Shown: positions 44,100 to 57,379 of the stretch, one piece after another
Numbering within the stretch: position 1 is the stretch's first letter
Layout of the letters: each line of letters begins with the position of its first letter
Source of the DNA: Geosiphon pyriformis
Taxonomy: Eukaryota; Glomeromycota; Glomeromycetes; Archaeosporales; Geosiphonaceae
NCBI GenBank assembly: GCA_016748015.1
Contig: JAAOMT010000040.1
Span: forward strand, 446,028 to 510,027
DNA length: 64,000 nt
Direction of reading: 5' to 3'
The notes under the pieces: model-generated
Database searches by the model: none
What the model was told of the DNA's origin: nothing
What the model saw: the letters and a program-made list of their open reading frames with translations, nothing else
Program-made: the position numbers and the translations under genes

Positions 44100-46133
44100 T
44101 TATTTATCGAAAGCTGCAATGTCTGAATATAAATCAAAACGCCGCTGCATGGTTATCGGTATACTTCCTCGAATGATACCCAGCTTTTCAAGTTCTATGT
44201 AAATTTAAAGACAATTGAGGATCATAAAAATGAAAAAATATCATGTGGCCAAATTTGATTACTTACCAATATCAGCGTAAATTATAGCTTCCTCATGACC
44301 TATAGTCGCGAGAATTTCGCCGCTGTATATAATGAAAAAACAAAAGATTAATTCGATTGAAAAGAGACAAAATAGAGAATTTATTATACATTCCTAGGAT
44401 CCACAATTGAGGAATGACCATACGCGTGATATTTAGCTTCCATGTCACGTGCAGGTGAGCAAGTTGCTACAAATATCTATAATAAGACCAATTTTAATGA
44501 ATCTTTATGACTTGTGGCAGACTTCGAAGAAAAACCAAGGAATTAATAATTGCGTGAAACTTTATTACTTGATTATCCACAGCTCTTGCTCTTTGCAGCA
44601 CTATTTAACATAAGTATTAGTAGAGGTTCGGTAAAGGATTATATATACCACACTCAACTTACATTCCCAATGCAATGGTCCTGTTGTCAAATTGAAAGCC
44701 CCAGGATAAATCATAGCTATACAGCCTGTAAAAAACAAATATGAAGTATTAACTTTAAGATGAGGTGAAAAGATCGAGATAACCCTAAGTCAAACTTGAA
44801 TGCCTGATCCTTTCTTAGTCGCGGAGATAAAAATAAAGCACGCACCCTTTCTAGCAGCAATCATGGCCATTTCGGGGAACCTCATGTCATAACAAATGGC
44901 TACCCCGAATTTTCCATAGACTGAAATGATAAAGATATTGAGTAAAAATTGAAAGGAATGGAAATTAAAGACTAATCGACTTACTTGTATCAAAATGTGT
45001 CAAAGCGCTTCCAGGGCTTAAAATCTCACTCTCTTGAAACCTTATTTTACCAGGAATGTCGATATCAAATAAATGAACCTTACGATGTTGGGCGATTAAG
45101 GTACCTTTAGGTGAAAATGAAGCAATTTAATGGTTTGTTGAATAATAATTAGTTAACTATGCATCAAAAATTTCTGATACTTACCCTCAGGATTAAATAC
45201 TGTGCAGGTATTGTAAAGTTTACCGGTAGCTTCTTCGCGTTCTGGTATCGATCCTTTGAAATAGCATAATATATTTCGAGTGCAGCTATTCTGAACATTT
45301 TCACTATTTCAATTTACTTATGTATTACTTACCTCCAATCAAATACACATTAGCTTCCTATTGTCCACAAAATCCCAAAATGCACAAAAACAGATTAAGT
45401 AAGGATAGGAAGATACTATCTATGCATTTGAAATTGCAGGGCAGTTTAGGTTCTTGATGCGTTTGCGTGGTCAATTTGTTTCAGATTCAAAGTGATGAAG
45501 TCTCAAATCTACCCTAATCAGTATATTGGGATTTCCCAAGGTAGCCTGAAACATCTTATCTGGTAATCATATTTCGAATCCGTTGAAACTCATCGACTCT
45601 GATTTCAGAGTGAAGCGGCGCATCAAGAAACTAAAGCAAAAAGAAAGAATATGCTTTTTGCGAGGGGCTTAATGATTATGGTCTTGGCTCAGCCAAAACC
45701 ATATAAAAATACATATGATTAAAATGTCATGGACCTTTGCAGTCTCGGATAGACTCTTTACACTCTCCCCCTTTGGAATATTTTCTGCATATTCCGAAAA
45801 ATATTGAGTACCATATGGGGAGTTGAAGCATTCCTTTTAAATTAAAATAATAAAAATTCTCATCTTAATAAAAAATAACGTTTGATCATAAAAATAAATA
45901 AATAAATAGCGTCAAAATGTCAAAATCCATTTAGAAACGAAGCTTACAGGCAATACAACAACTTTAGCTCCATGTTGTGCTGCTTCTAAAATTTTGCATT
46001 TGGCTCTTTGTAGGTTTTGGGATTTGTTGGCTGTAACAGCTAATTGTATACAAGCGATTTTAAATGAACTAACAGACATCGTGGAAAAAGGTCGATATAA
46101 TCGCGTTTTAAAAATTATCGCCCTGAAATGCAT
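44100..46133 (-). CDS. NIT2: Omega-amidase (NIT2-type, nitrilase family)
   Basis: Eleven exons read downward: 46133-45948, 45833-45735, 45357-45333, 45253-45185, 45104-44985, 44920-44846, 44725-44663, 44600-44569, 44476-44394, 44322-44267, 44194-44100 (903 nt, 300 aa). The enzyme hydrolyses alpha-ketoglutaramate and alpha-ketosuccinamate to the keto-acid and ammonia. The catalytic triad is visible: Glu63 ([10 protein letters not shown]), Lys135 ([13 protein letters not shown]), Cys176 ([11 protein letters not shown]). [25 protein letters not shown] and RARAVDNQ are family hallmarks. The first ~18 residues are Arg/hydrophobic and could be a mitochondrial presequence; Met19 would give a cytosolic form. 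The junction 44394/44322 keeps frame and conservation only if the donor is GA rather than GT. Divergent from the malic enzyme gene across 496 bp. Confidence 0.95.
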
Positions 46134-46629
46134 TTTGATCAATAGGAATTATGTCATGCACTTTAAAAATGGCCATGCTAGATAATTTAAAAAAAATAAG
46201 ACAATTTTTACTAAATTGCAAATTACAAAAATATCAATAACAATTTTTTTCAGCTTTTCTATTTAACTCAACACATTAATATGAAAATTATTATTTGTGC
46301 TATTTTATATTAATATCTATTTTTATAAAATTTACTTTTTCTATTTTTCAAAATGTTCTTTTAACAATAGAGATTACTAATCCATATCTAAATACTTAAA
46401 ATTGAGCTGTGTTCTGATTTAATACGATTTGAATTAACTCATTTTGGGTACATTATTTTATTCTCGTTATCTAAAGTTCACCGCTTTAACCAAAAATAAG
46501 AATCTTCCATTAAATGATATAATATTTGGTCATCTTGCAGATTCTCTACATGCTTCAAATCCCAAGCATTTGTATAAATGCGCGTAATTTTTCTTCCACT
46601 TCAATTACCAGACGAATAATTTTTTAAGA
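46134..46629. promoter_or_regulatory. Shared divergent promoter region
   Basis: The 496 bp between the omega-amidase start (minus) and the malic enzyme start (plus) must hold both promoters. The half near the amidase is AT-rich; 46.4-46.6 kb is less so. I see no clear TATA box or known factor site to name. Confidence 0.5.
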
Positions 46630-48888
46630 TGTCAAACATTGCACGTTCCCATTATTTTAACTTAGGTAGGGGTGAGAAATTATGAAGTGGTTATTTGTCC
46701 AACCACATTAATTAATTAATTAAATGTGATAATTTTAAATCTTAAAGGAACCTCAACACCGGTTTCTGAACGTGATAATTTGGGGCTTACCGGACTTCTT
46801 CCAGCAGCGGTGGAAACTTTGGAAACTCAAAAGAAACGTGCTCTCAAACAATTACATTCTAAATCAACCGACTTGGAAAAATACGTTTTCTTGGCCTGGT
46901 TAAGGAACACCAATACTAGGCTCTTTTATCGATTGCTTATCGAGGACTTAGAGGTTGGTTCAATTTTTTAGCCCACAATTTTGCACAACCAGTACTAAAT
47001 ATATCATTTTTTTAAATTAGGAAATTACACCATTGGTCTACACCCCGACTGTTGGTACCGCTTGCTTGGAATACTCGCACATTTATCCATTTTTGGCACC
47101 TCCCGGCGTTCCTGATGGCCTTTATCTTTCCCTTAACGATCTACCGAACCTTACCCAAATAATTAAGAATTATCTCGCATTTCAACCAGATCAATCTTTA
47201 ACGCCTCAAATTGCAGTAATTACTGATGGCTCTCGAATCTTAGGCTTAGGGGATTTGGGAGTAAACGGAATGGGTATTCCTGTGGGAAAGCTACAATTAT
47301 ACGTCGCTGGAGCTGGAATTGACCCACGACGCACCCTACCAATAACCTTGGATCTTGGGACTGATAATGAGCACAATTTGAAAGATGAATTCTACCTTGG
47401 TCTTCGCCGGAAAAGAGTATCGGATGAAGAGGTAAGAATTGTAGGTCCTGCCAAAAATCTGCGATACACTAGTTTTAAAAATATTCTTTTCCCCTTTCAC
47501 AAAAATAGTTTTATGAATTCCTCGATGTCACCATTCAAACTTTGAAGAAATTATATCCAAGTCTTCTTATTCAGTTTGAGGATTTTTCATCAGAACATGT
47601 AAGCTGAACTATATTTAAATTTCATTTCAGAAACAAAATAATGTTTCAACATTAACACAGTACAAATTCTTTGCAGGCTTTTGATTTGCTAACCAAGTAT
47701 CGTGATGAAGTCTTCTGCTTCAATGATGATATTCAAGGGACTGGGGCTGTTATCCTGTCGGGCTTTATTAATGCTGTACGATTAGCAGAAAAGGACATTC
47801 ATCACACGGATCACCGCTTGCTTTTCTTTGGAGCAGGATCTGCTGCCGTTGGGGTCGCCAAGCAATTACTTGAATTTTTCAAAATTGAACATGGGATGTC
47901 GGAGGAAGAGGCCAAGAAATTAGTATGGTTGGTTGACACCAAGGTAAATTTTCTTGGCCCTTAAACTTTATACATGCATCGTCATTAATTTTGTTCCCAT
48001 TTAGGGTCTCGTTACGCATGATCGTGGGGATCACTTGGCACATCATAAAGTTTATTTTGCTCGTGATGATAACCAAGGTCAACAATATAAAACCTTGTTG
48101 GATGCAATAGAATATGTGAAGCCGACTGCCCTTTTCGGGTTATCATCACAACGGGGTGCCTTTAACGAGGAAATTTTGAAGAAACTTGCAAAATTAAATA
48201 AAAACCCTATCATTTTTCCGTTATCCAATCCTTCAGATAATGCGGAATGCACCTTTGAGGAGGTCATTATTTCACACCTGATTCCGTTCATTTAATCCAA
48301 ATTTCAGATGATCACAAGTTTCTTACCCATTATCGATCTTTAGGCGATGAAAGCGACAAATAATCGCGTGATATTTGCTTCGGGCACGGCATTTCCCAGT
48401 TATACTGAGCCCGAAACTGGAATACTAAGACACCCAGGTCAAGGAAATAATATGTACATTTTGTAAGTATACCCTTCAGTTTAAACTTATTTTCTGAACC
48501 TCAACATTTCTGATGCTTTATTTCATCTAGTCCTGGACTTGGGTTGGGTGCTATTTTGGCTAAACCACCAAAAATCACCGACCGCCAAATTTACGCTTCT
48601 TCGTCGGCACTTTCTACCGCTTTGACAGAAGAGGAAATTGAATCCAAACAATTATATCCAGACATCACTCGTATTCGTCATGTATCGGCAGAAGTAGCCG
48701 CTGCGGTAATAGTAGAGGCTGTTGATGAAGGTCTTGCACGTGATTCCGATATCATTGCCTTGTTGAAAGGTGATGTAGCCGAACTCAGAAAACGAAAAGG
48801 TCCCAAATGGGAAAAATTAGTAAGATTTGTAGAGGAGAATATGTGGGATCCCACTAGAGAAAAGTACTTTCAAACAAAGAATTCGTAG
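46630..48888 (+). CDS. Malic enzyme (decarboxylating malate dehydrogenase)
   Basis: Eight exons: 46630-46666, 46748-46953, 47021-47431, 47509-47598, 47677-47943, 48005-48262, 48344-48462, 48531-48888 (1746 nt, 581 aa, all phases fit). Converts malate to pyruvate and CO2 with reduction of NAD(P); in fungi a source of NADPH for lipid synthesis. Visible: VYTPTVG substrate loop, SRILGLGDLGVNGMGIPVGK (catalytic region including the Lys), metal-binding FNDDIQGTG (about residue 263), the dinucleotide site FFGAGSAAVGVA (about 295), FPLSNPSD and FASGTAFP. No obvious mitochondrial presequence (starts MSNIARSHYFNL), so a cytosolic form is likely. Cofactor choice cannot be read with certainty. AATAAA follows at about 48980. 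Confidence 0.97.
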
Positions 48889-50834
48889 GCTACTTGTCTA
48901 AAAGTTCAAAGCCTTGGAATTTTGTATTTTCACACACACACCTTGAATATTTAACTCGAACTTGAGAATGATCTCATGTAAATAAAAGCGCTTAAATTGG
49001 AACAAACAAATGGAAAAACAAAATTATTCTTATATGATTGAACAAATTTTCTATCCAATTAAAGCATTCGTACTGATCAATTAATTATGATTATAAAATC
49101 TGAAAAATCAACCAGAAATTGTTTTTTAAGAGTGGATTTCAAGCTATTGAATTCATTTGCAAAAAAAATTTCTACATATATTGTGATGTGTTCCTCCAAA
49201 AACTTCACGGAGGGATAGTAGCCAGCAGTGAACAATGATATATATGTTTGGCTTGGGCAATTTTTTCAATTCGCTTAATTTAATAATTACAGATAGATCT
49301 TAACACACCAATAGTATTACTAGATGTTGTTAAGCAATTCCCGGATGAGGTTCCCCGAATGACACTTTCATCTCTGACCCTTACAGACTCGCAATCCCTA
49401 AAGTTTTACACTTCAGGCCCTCCTGATACTTTTTATGTTACCACACCAGCGCATTTATAGACCTCATTTTGGATAACAACACAGACTCCCAACTCCTCGG
49501 CCTTAGCGATCAGACGTTGATGGAAATGATAATGTCCCCAGCAGAGCATTTTCTGAACAATCTTTCGCCTTACGATGTGTCATGTCTACACCTCAAACGG
49601 CGGGGTGACAATTGCGTCAAACTTGCGACTAAAGAACACGATCGCCTTTCTTTGGATTTCACTCTGCAGACGCATAATCCTTCGTGTATGTTCGAGACTA
49701 CTTTGTCGAGTCGCTGGGCCCTACGTTTCTTACGCTTTGAAGTAGAGACACCCAGCTGACTTTTTTCGAAAGACATATCCTTATTATTAAAAGTTTTAAA
49801 ATTAAAAAAGGTAGTCCTAAAAATTTTCTTAAGAAACTAAAATCTTTACCTTGAGCCGATGTGCATAGGGATGCATTAAAGAAGTGTAAACATACGAGAC
49901 ATAAATACGATTTCATGGAGATGAAAAATTTTGAGCACAAAAAAGTCTGAAAGAAATATGATGTTGTCGCTGTGTATTATGTTTAATGATTTCGTCTGGT
50001 ACTGTCAGCGTCTGAACATATCCTCATTAGTGATATTAGGAGCTGAACCTAAGCAACCTCGTAAGAACATGCCGAGACGGACGATGGCTCTAAAAAACTT
50101 TCATTCGTGCCAAAAAAGGCGTTTTTATTGAAACCTCATAGGCTTCAGCCATTTCTTTTCCATGAAATTCTGCTTCAACACAACACGACGCCTTATGTTC
50201 TATCCACTACATTAAAGACAAATTTCACTAATCCCGTCCAACGCTTCAAGAGCTGCTTCTGAGGAGATTGAGATATACCTTGACCAACAACGTGGGATTG
50301 AGAGCGTCGTCGCTTGTTCCATGCTTGTCTTATAGCACTCTCTTCTTTATTTAGCTGCTCGCCGCACTTGCATTTGCAGATAAGACAGTGTTGATGGCAA
50401 GAAATCTTGGAAAAGTTCGTGCTCGTCGGAGCTGTCATCGTCTAAGAGAACCACGAGTTTTGCAAGGTGCAGGGTGCAATGGAGGAGGTTGAAGACAGAG
50501 TGGCAGAGACGATCGCGATGGGCAACCACAACTTTTGAGAATTGCCCGTTCCAAATAGGACCTTAAATCCTGGTCGTTTGAATTTGATACCTGACCCAAC
50601 ATCGATGAGGTTGGAAATCGGGAAAAAGGAGCCGCTTTTGTCGACCGAGATCCTCTTTTTACTTAACGGGCGCAGAGGTAACCTTTCATGGTAGTGGTGT
50701 TATATTATTGGCTGTCATTGTCTTTTCCTTATTTAGAAACAGTATGGGACAAACAAGTATAAACATGCCAAGAGGACGCTTGCGGTTTCAAGAAGAAACG
50801 AGCGCAGCAAAATCGACGCTTGTTACTTAAATAG
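48889..50834. other. Intergenic, ordinary composition, one unassigned 96-aa ORF
   Basis: 48.9-49.3 kb looks like 3' UTR and spacer. From 49.3 to 50.8 kb the base composition is as rich in G/C as in the genes, yet I can name nothing in it. The best frame is 49469-49759 (+, 96 aa; MDNNTDSQLLGLSDQ start, a LNNLSPYDVSCLHL segment faintly F-box-like), not supported by splice signals or known similarity. Minus-strand frames 50193-50529 overlap each other. The last few hundred bases may be the 5' leader of the UNC13-like gene. An undetected gene or pseudogene is possible. Confidence 0.4.
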
Positions 50835-53800
50835 ATGGAAGGACATGCCGCAAGTATTAAGCGCAGGATAGGCTCGAGTTCAAGGCGTAACTCGAAAGTA
50901 TTATCTGGTGGAGGCTCTTCCACTGTCACCGATGAATCTGTATATGCCTATGCTTTGCGTGTAGCATACCTAGCCTACTTGTCTCGACCCAAAGTCCCAC
51001 CTTTGACAACAGCCACACACGATGTTCATAATAAACGTTTCAGTATGATTGGAGGTGGTGTGGGTGGCAGCAACCCAAACAGACCTAACTCAGTATCTGA
51101 CCACCTAGATAACTTAAGTTCTACTGTTTCGTCCGGGCTATCCCAGTTCCACGAACTTTTCAAGGATGATAAAAAAGGGTCCAAAAGTTTAAGAATTCCA
51201 AAAGAATTAATTAAAGCATTACAAACACGACTTGGAATGATCACTAGTGGACAAGATCCAAATCCAGTTTTCCAAGATAAATATTTGCTTAGAAATCTTG
51301 AATTATTTTATAACTTGTTACAACAATCAGCTTTTCGACAACAGTTCAAGAATGTAAATAGTAAGATAGAAGATCTGGTGATTATCTATGTGAAAACGGC
51401 TCTGGGTGAATTAAAAAACGTCAAGTTCCCGCCACCGACTACATTGCATGACAAGCTTGACCAACATAGCAGTATTTTCGTAGGTATCCTCAAAGAATGT
51501 TTAACATCCAAAGAGTGCGCTGGAGTCGCTTCACCAGAGATGATATCACGACTCGATTCCTATCAAGCACGGTTTTCTGGTAATAAGGGATCTTCGAATA
51601 ACAGCACAAGTGCTAATGGGAGCGTCGATGAGATGAATATGGTCAAGACGGTGCAAGCTATATTTAAAGTTTCCAAAACGCAATTGCAAAAGGACATCAC
51701 TGCAATTAAAAAACAATGTACAGAAGAAGTGGGTATCTTAATTTCTTTGGAATAATCATCAATATTTTTTACATAATTTAATCTCAAACTTAAATGTTTA
51801 CCTCTGAACAAGGCCGCAATTGAGGATCTAAGAACTTGCATTAATCATGTGAATCGCGGCTCACCATTTCCTGCACCTAGGGAAGATTTTGAATCGGAAG
51901 AAGCGTATAATAATTGGAAAGCGATAGAGTTGAAGACGCTTACTGATATTTTGACAACTATGGTTCGATTGAAATCTTTCGCTCTAAAACAAAACAACGA
52001 AGTTATATCAACTATTTTGTCAAAAGAGCGTTCAGCAGCTCCGGACAATACGCGTAGAGCTACATTTACCGTCACGAATACTGAAGTTGTTAATGATACT
52101 TTTCGGCAGTACGAAACTCAAAGGCATCAGGGACAACGTCATTCAGTATCGCCGACCTTTACTCCACAACAACTTCAAACTGGTCAACAAGAACGTCAAT
52201 TACCCCAACCAGATCTGTACAATGGGAGTTCATTACCTCAAGGACATTCATCAAATGTACCCTTAGAACATCATAATTCACCATCACAAGGAGAACAACA
52301 TTGGCAACAACAGACATATCCACAAGCCCAGCAATCAACATACGGGGCTGTGCCTCCTACCAATTACCCTCCACCTCCTGGACCATTCCAACCTGATCAA
52401 TATCCACCATCATCTTTACCTGGCAATTATTCTGTTCCTCCTATCAGTTATCCACCCCCATTTCCATATACAGGCGTACCTTATCCACCTTCACAACAAC
52501 AGGCATCACCTGCTCAATATCCTCCTTACCAACCACCATTACCATATCAACAGCGGCAGCAACAACCAATACAAACTGGTTTTTGTCCTCCATCACCAAA
52601 CTTAAATCAATCTCCATTGCCACCTACTTCGAACCCACTATATTCCCCATTGCCATCTAATGCATATTCATCACCACATATAACCCCATCTTCAGCCCAA
52701 TCTGGGTATCCTTGGTCTGGGTCATCTTCTCCTGTTCCAAGCTCACCACAAATCCAGCAAATTCCAGCCTCAGTGCCATACTCCTCAGAAAATTACCCCT
52801 CTCCAGTTCAAAATTCACCTCGGCAGCTACCAGCTCAACCGAATCAATCAGTTCAATATCCTTTGCCTTCATCGCAATATCCTCCTGTGAAATCGCCCAA
52901 TCAACATACATCCGGACAGCATCCACCTTTTCAAAATTCGCCTATTTCGAGAGGTATAAGCAATGAAGGACTGAGACCAATTTCGGTTCAACTACCATCA
53001 CCTGTCATTGAAAATTCTTCTTTGCCACCGAAATCACCACCGATTTCAGATATTTCTTCAGAGCGATCATCAGAGGTTAATATTTTTTAAAAATGGTATC
53101 ATCTGAATATTCTATTTTTTCGGGTTTCTCACTAATTGACCTGTAATCTTTAGGGTACTTATGGTGCTTTCACTTATATTCCTCCTAATCCCAAAATCTA
53201 TTATAAAGTTCTTCTGAACAGATGTTTAGACTATGAACTGAGTATTCGTTCGCCAGAGGATATCTCTGTAAAGCTTTTGTCAAAAAATACAAACGACTTA
53301 TTAAATGATTGTGTTCTGCGATGGAGAGTTCCTTCGGGTTATCGAGCATTGCTTTATCTCGATGCTGTTCGCGTGAAATATGATGACCATCATGAACTAG
53401 TAAATTTGGATCATATTAGGGAGGGCATACATATTTTGAAAGATTCCATCAAGAAACGAGACGTTTCAAATTGGACAATCAGCGACGTACGTCATTTTTA
53501 TTTTAATTTCCGTTTTTGTTAGTGGTTATGTTTCTTAAGTCAATCCATTGATTACTTATATTAAAGCGAAAAGAGCTTGTGTCTGTATATTGGGATATCC
53601 ACGGGTCATTGTTGAGATTTCTTTGGGAGGCTCTACAACATCTTTATAAGATCAAGACCTCGACTTTTGAGCCAGCATTCTTCTTACTGAATGAAATCTA
53701 TGAAAGTGAATTGTTTCGTCAGGCCTTTCCAGACATTTCAGCCAGTTATGAAACCATACGAGAGGGTGTTGGGGTATTTATCAACTTATTTCACAGTTTT

Positions 53801-56575
53801 TAAATCTTCGATTATTATGAACGATCAACATTGAGTTATCAATATAAATCATTTTCAGAAAGTCGCCGTCACTGAATTTCAGAAGAGACGAGAAGAAGTG
53901 TTTGCTCAACAAGAAGAAAATGAGCTTATTCCTCTTATAGATTTATCACAATGGATTCAAACACAGATAGAGAAATTGAGTAAAAAATACCCAATGCCCT
54001 TGATGGGGTTAGTTATTTTTTCTCTTTTAATGATGGATGGTGAAAATAAAGACATATTTATTTTTAACTTCTATTTCCTCCTGAAGGCAGGTCAATATTC
54101 TTAGCTTGGTCATTGAAAAACAGGTTCCACTCTTCACCCTAGACATGGAAAATTTGGCGGCCGATATTCTGAATCGTGTCAAAGCTGGAGATGAGGAAGG
54201 AATTCCTGTTGAACTTATATTTGATCTTTATAGGGAAGTTCTGAACATAAAGTTGCTGTACGAAAGTCATTGTATTGGGTGAGTTTAATAATGATTGGTT
54301 ATTAAAAGTAAATAAATCAAATCATTAATTTTTGATCTTATAAAATTTAGAGCAAAATTCAATTTCAGCATTGATGGGTGGTTCGCACCTCATGTGCGGA
54401 AATGGCTTGAAATGACAGATGCCAAAACGCCCGAGTGGGTTCACTCTGCTATAAGTGTGGATGAGGTAAGAAATTTATCATATTTTCATTACTGTATAAT
54501 AGTGATTAAGAATATATCGATTTTCAAGACTTCTCTATTCCACCTGCAATAGTTCAAACCGGTGAGCACAACTGATAAACATTCTTCTTCAGTCGTGGAC
54601 CTTTTCACCTCTTTCAACCAGACAGTTGAGTATTTGAAGAAACTCCAGTGGCCAAATGAGTATCAGTACGCTCGATTTATGACAAGCTTATCGAGGGTAT
54701 GTTTTGTGACTTTTGGTTTAATAAAATAAATTTTTTGAATGATTTGCAATAGGTTTTACTGTTATTATATTATAGACGATAAGTAAAGCGCTAGAACAAT
54801 ATTGTAATAAAATGGAAGAATTATTCTGTATTGATATGTCTCCGCTAGAAGAAACTGTTCAGGAGACCACAAAACAATCTGCGTGGTATGTGCGTGCAAA
54901 AACAGCTATAGCCAGTGACGAAAAAATAATTCCTTTTGATTTTAAGCCAGAGGTAGGCTCAAGTTTTTCTTCCCATTTTCCTATACCTATTTATATTCAT
55001 CATCATCGTTTTGTTTGGGCTTAATAGTTATGCATCAAATTGAATAATATTGAAGCTGGCCGCGAGCAGCTCGATAAACTTTACAACTCGATGGATGTAG
55101 ATTATTTATCAGAAGTCATTCGTGATGCCGGCCCGGCAGTTCCTGAAAAAATTGAAAAGACCAGATATCTCTTCACCATTAAAATTGTACTCGCCGAAAA
55201 TTTAGCTGCTCTCGATGCAAACGGATACAGTGATCCTTATTGTGTTCTAACTGATGAAAAGGGGAAACGCTTGGCTGAAACACGTGTCATTTACGAAACT
55301 TTGAACCCTCGATGGGATGAAGCCTTTGATATCACAATCGAGACCAGCGAACAAATGCGTTGGGTTGCAGCTACAGTGTGGGACAGGGATCAACTTGGTG
55401 CCGATGATGTATGTGGACGAGCTTATTTCCGGCTTGATCCTCAGTTTTTCGGAGATTACTTGGCACACGATATATGGCTTGATCTAGAAAAACAGGGTCG
55501 TTTGTTGTTACATATTAGCATGGAGGGTGAAAAGGACGATATTCAATTTTATTTCGGAAAAGCTTTTCGAACTTTGAAACGTACAGAAAGTGACATGGCT
55601 CGCTCTATAGTTGATAGGGTAGGCAAAACGTATAGACATCCTTATTTTGTTTATATTACCTTAACAACTCATTAAATTTTTTACTTAGATCTCTCCATTT
55701 TTACGGCAATGTCTATCGCGAGGTGTTCTTCACAAATTATTAAAACCATCAAGCGGTATTGGTGGGTTCTTTAGCGACAAGAAAAAAGAACCTTTAACCC
55801 TAGAAGAAATCGAGACTGCTATTCATCCTCTATTTGATTACTTTGACACCAATCTTAGCACACTAAATCAAAATTTAAGTGAGGTCGTGGTAACTATGGT
55901 AATGATCAAAGTATGGAAGGAAATAGAATTGGTAATGGAAGAACTCTTAATTCCACCATTGTCGGATCGACCTTCAGACATGAAGGCTCTGAATGAATTT
56001 GAAGTTGACACAGTCTACAAATGGCTCAAAGTATGCATCTGTGTATATTTTCCTGTTTTTTTATGCTTTTTTGATCTACCGATTTATTTTAATTTATTTT
56101 AATTCTCATTTCTTAGTTTTTAAAAGATTATCTACATGGCCAAGAAGGGGATGAAGCAATCCCTATAAGTTTGCTTGAAAATTCTAAATATCACGAACTG
56201 ATGGCAACTCGATATTTCTATGACTGGGACACCGAAAAATTAATGCAAGAGTATTTAAGCTTGCAGAAAGAAAGTTCATTAACGCCTGTGAAAAAACCTG
56301 CCAACAAATCAGTAATGAATCAAAGAAGTCGGGCCACCATTAAGAAACACCAAAGTGAGAAAAACGAGCACCCAACAGCCCAAAATAATAGTGAAGTCAT
56401 TTTACGAATTTTACGTATGCGATCAGGGACCAAATTTTTCCTCAAACAACAATCTGAGGAACGGGTCAAAAGACTCCAAAAAAAATTGCAACCCAATTCT
56501 CCAAGCTCGCCGAATGTTGATGAGGTTAGCGAAGAAAATGGAAATCAAAATACTACAACCATTCCCGCTAGTTAG
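50835..56575 (+). CDS. UNC13/Munc13-like protein with C2 domain (fungal Ync13 type)
   Basis: Twelve exons: 50835-51728, 51813-53075, 53154-53486, 53567-53773, 53859-54008, 54091-54278, 54351-54465, 54553-54696, 54776-54952, 55028-55618, 55689-56030, 56117-56575 (4863 nt, 1620 aa; every junction keeps frame). Family members tether and prime secretory vesicles for SNARE-driven fusion; fission yeast Ync13 acts at the division site. Order: N-terminal domain with YAYALRVAYLAYLSRPK (about 40-60); a long Pro/Gln/Ser-rich disordered region (about 405-715, genomic 52130-53060); MUN/MHD helical region (720-1200); a C2 domain (about 1203-1320) with likely calcium ligands in ALDANGYSDPY and DRDQLGADD; further MHD helices; basic Gln-rich tail. 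The start is the first ATG of the open exon; a further upstream exon cannot be ruled out. Confidence 0.92.
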
Positions 56576-57379
56576 AATCGTCGGGAGTAAAAGTCATTAA
56601 GGCTAATTTCTAGCATTTATGAAATCCTTTCTTTTTCCTAAAACCAAACTTCATACTTGTTATTTTGGTGAATGCAAACATATCATGTTTAACATGGCTC
56701 TTTCTGACTTGTATTTTGGAAATTTAGCATTATCTATTATTTGTGTTTATGTGTATATAATTTATTGAATCAAATTATTTATATAAATTTGTTGAGATTA
56801 AATAAATTTTTAAAAAATGATAAAGCATTATTAATCCACATGATAAGTGAGAAATTTGTTTTTATTTGCTTAATAATTAAATATAATGATAAATTTAACA
56901 ATAATAAAAATTTACTAAAATGTAAATAATTTAAGCAAAAGTTGTTAAAATGCTTAATTAAAAATATTAATAAAAGTTTTTTTTCAAAAAATGTATTTTA
57001 ATTAATACAATTTATTAAATTAAATATTTATTGTTACAAATTTAATTAATAATAAATCTAAAACTGATATTTAATTATAAAAAAAAACTAAATCTGGTTT
57101 TAAATTTTAAACCAATTATACAACTTTATTTTTATTATTACATAAATAATATTAGCCAAATTAAATTTATAAACATTTTTTCATAAATATTTACTTAAAT
57201 ATTAGCTATTTGCAATTACTTTAAAACAATTCAATTACAGTTACTAATAAAATTTAAAAAAATAACAAATAACTAAAAAAGCCTATTAGATTTTGTGAGC
57301 AGAAAACAAGCACAACAAACTGCCACTAATACTTTCTTAAAATAACAAAAAAAAGAAAAAAAAAAAGACAAATCTTAAA
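56576..57379. other. AT-rich DNA, no gene seen
   Basis: 3' UTR of the UNC13-like gene for the first ~150 bp, then extremely AT-rich sequence. Decayed element sequence can be aligned only from about 57.4 kb on; what precedes it could be still older repeat. Confidence 0.5.
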
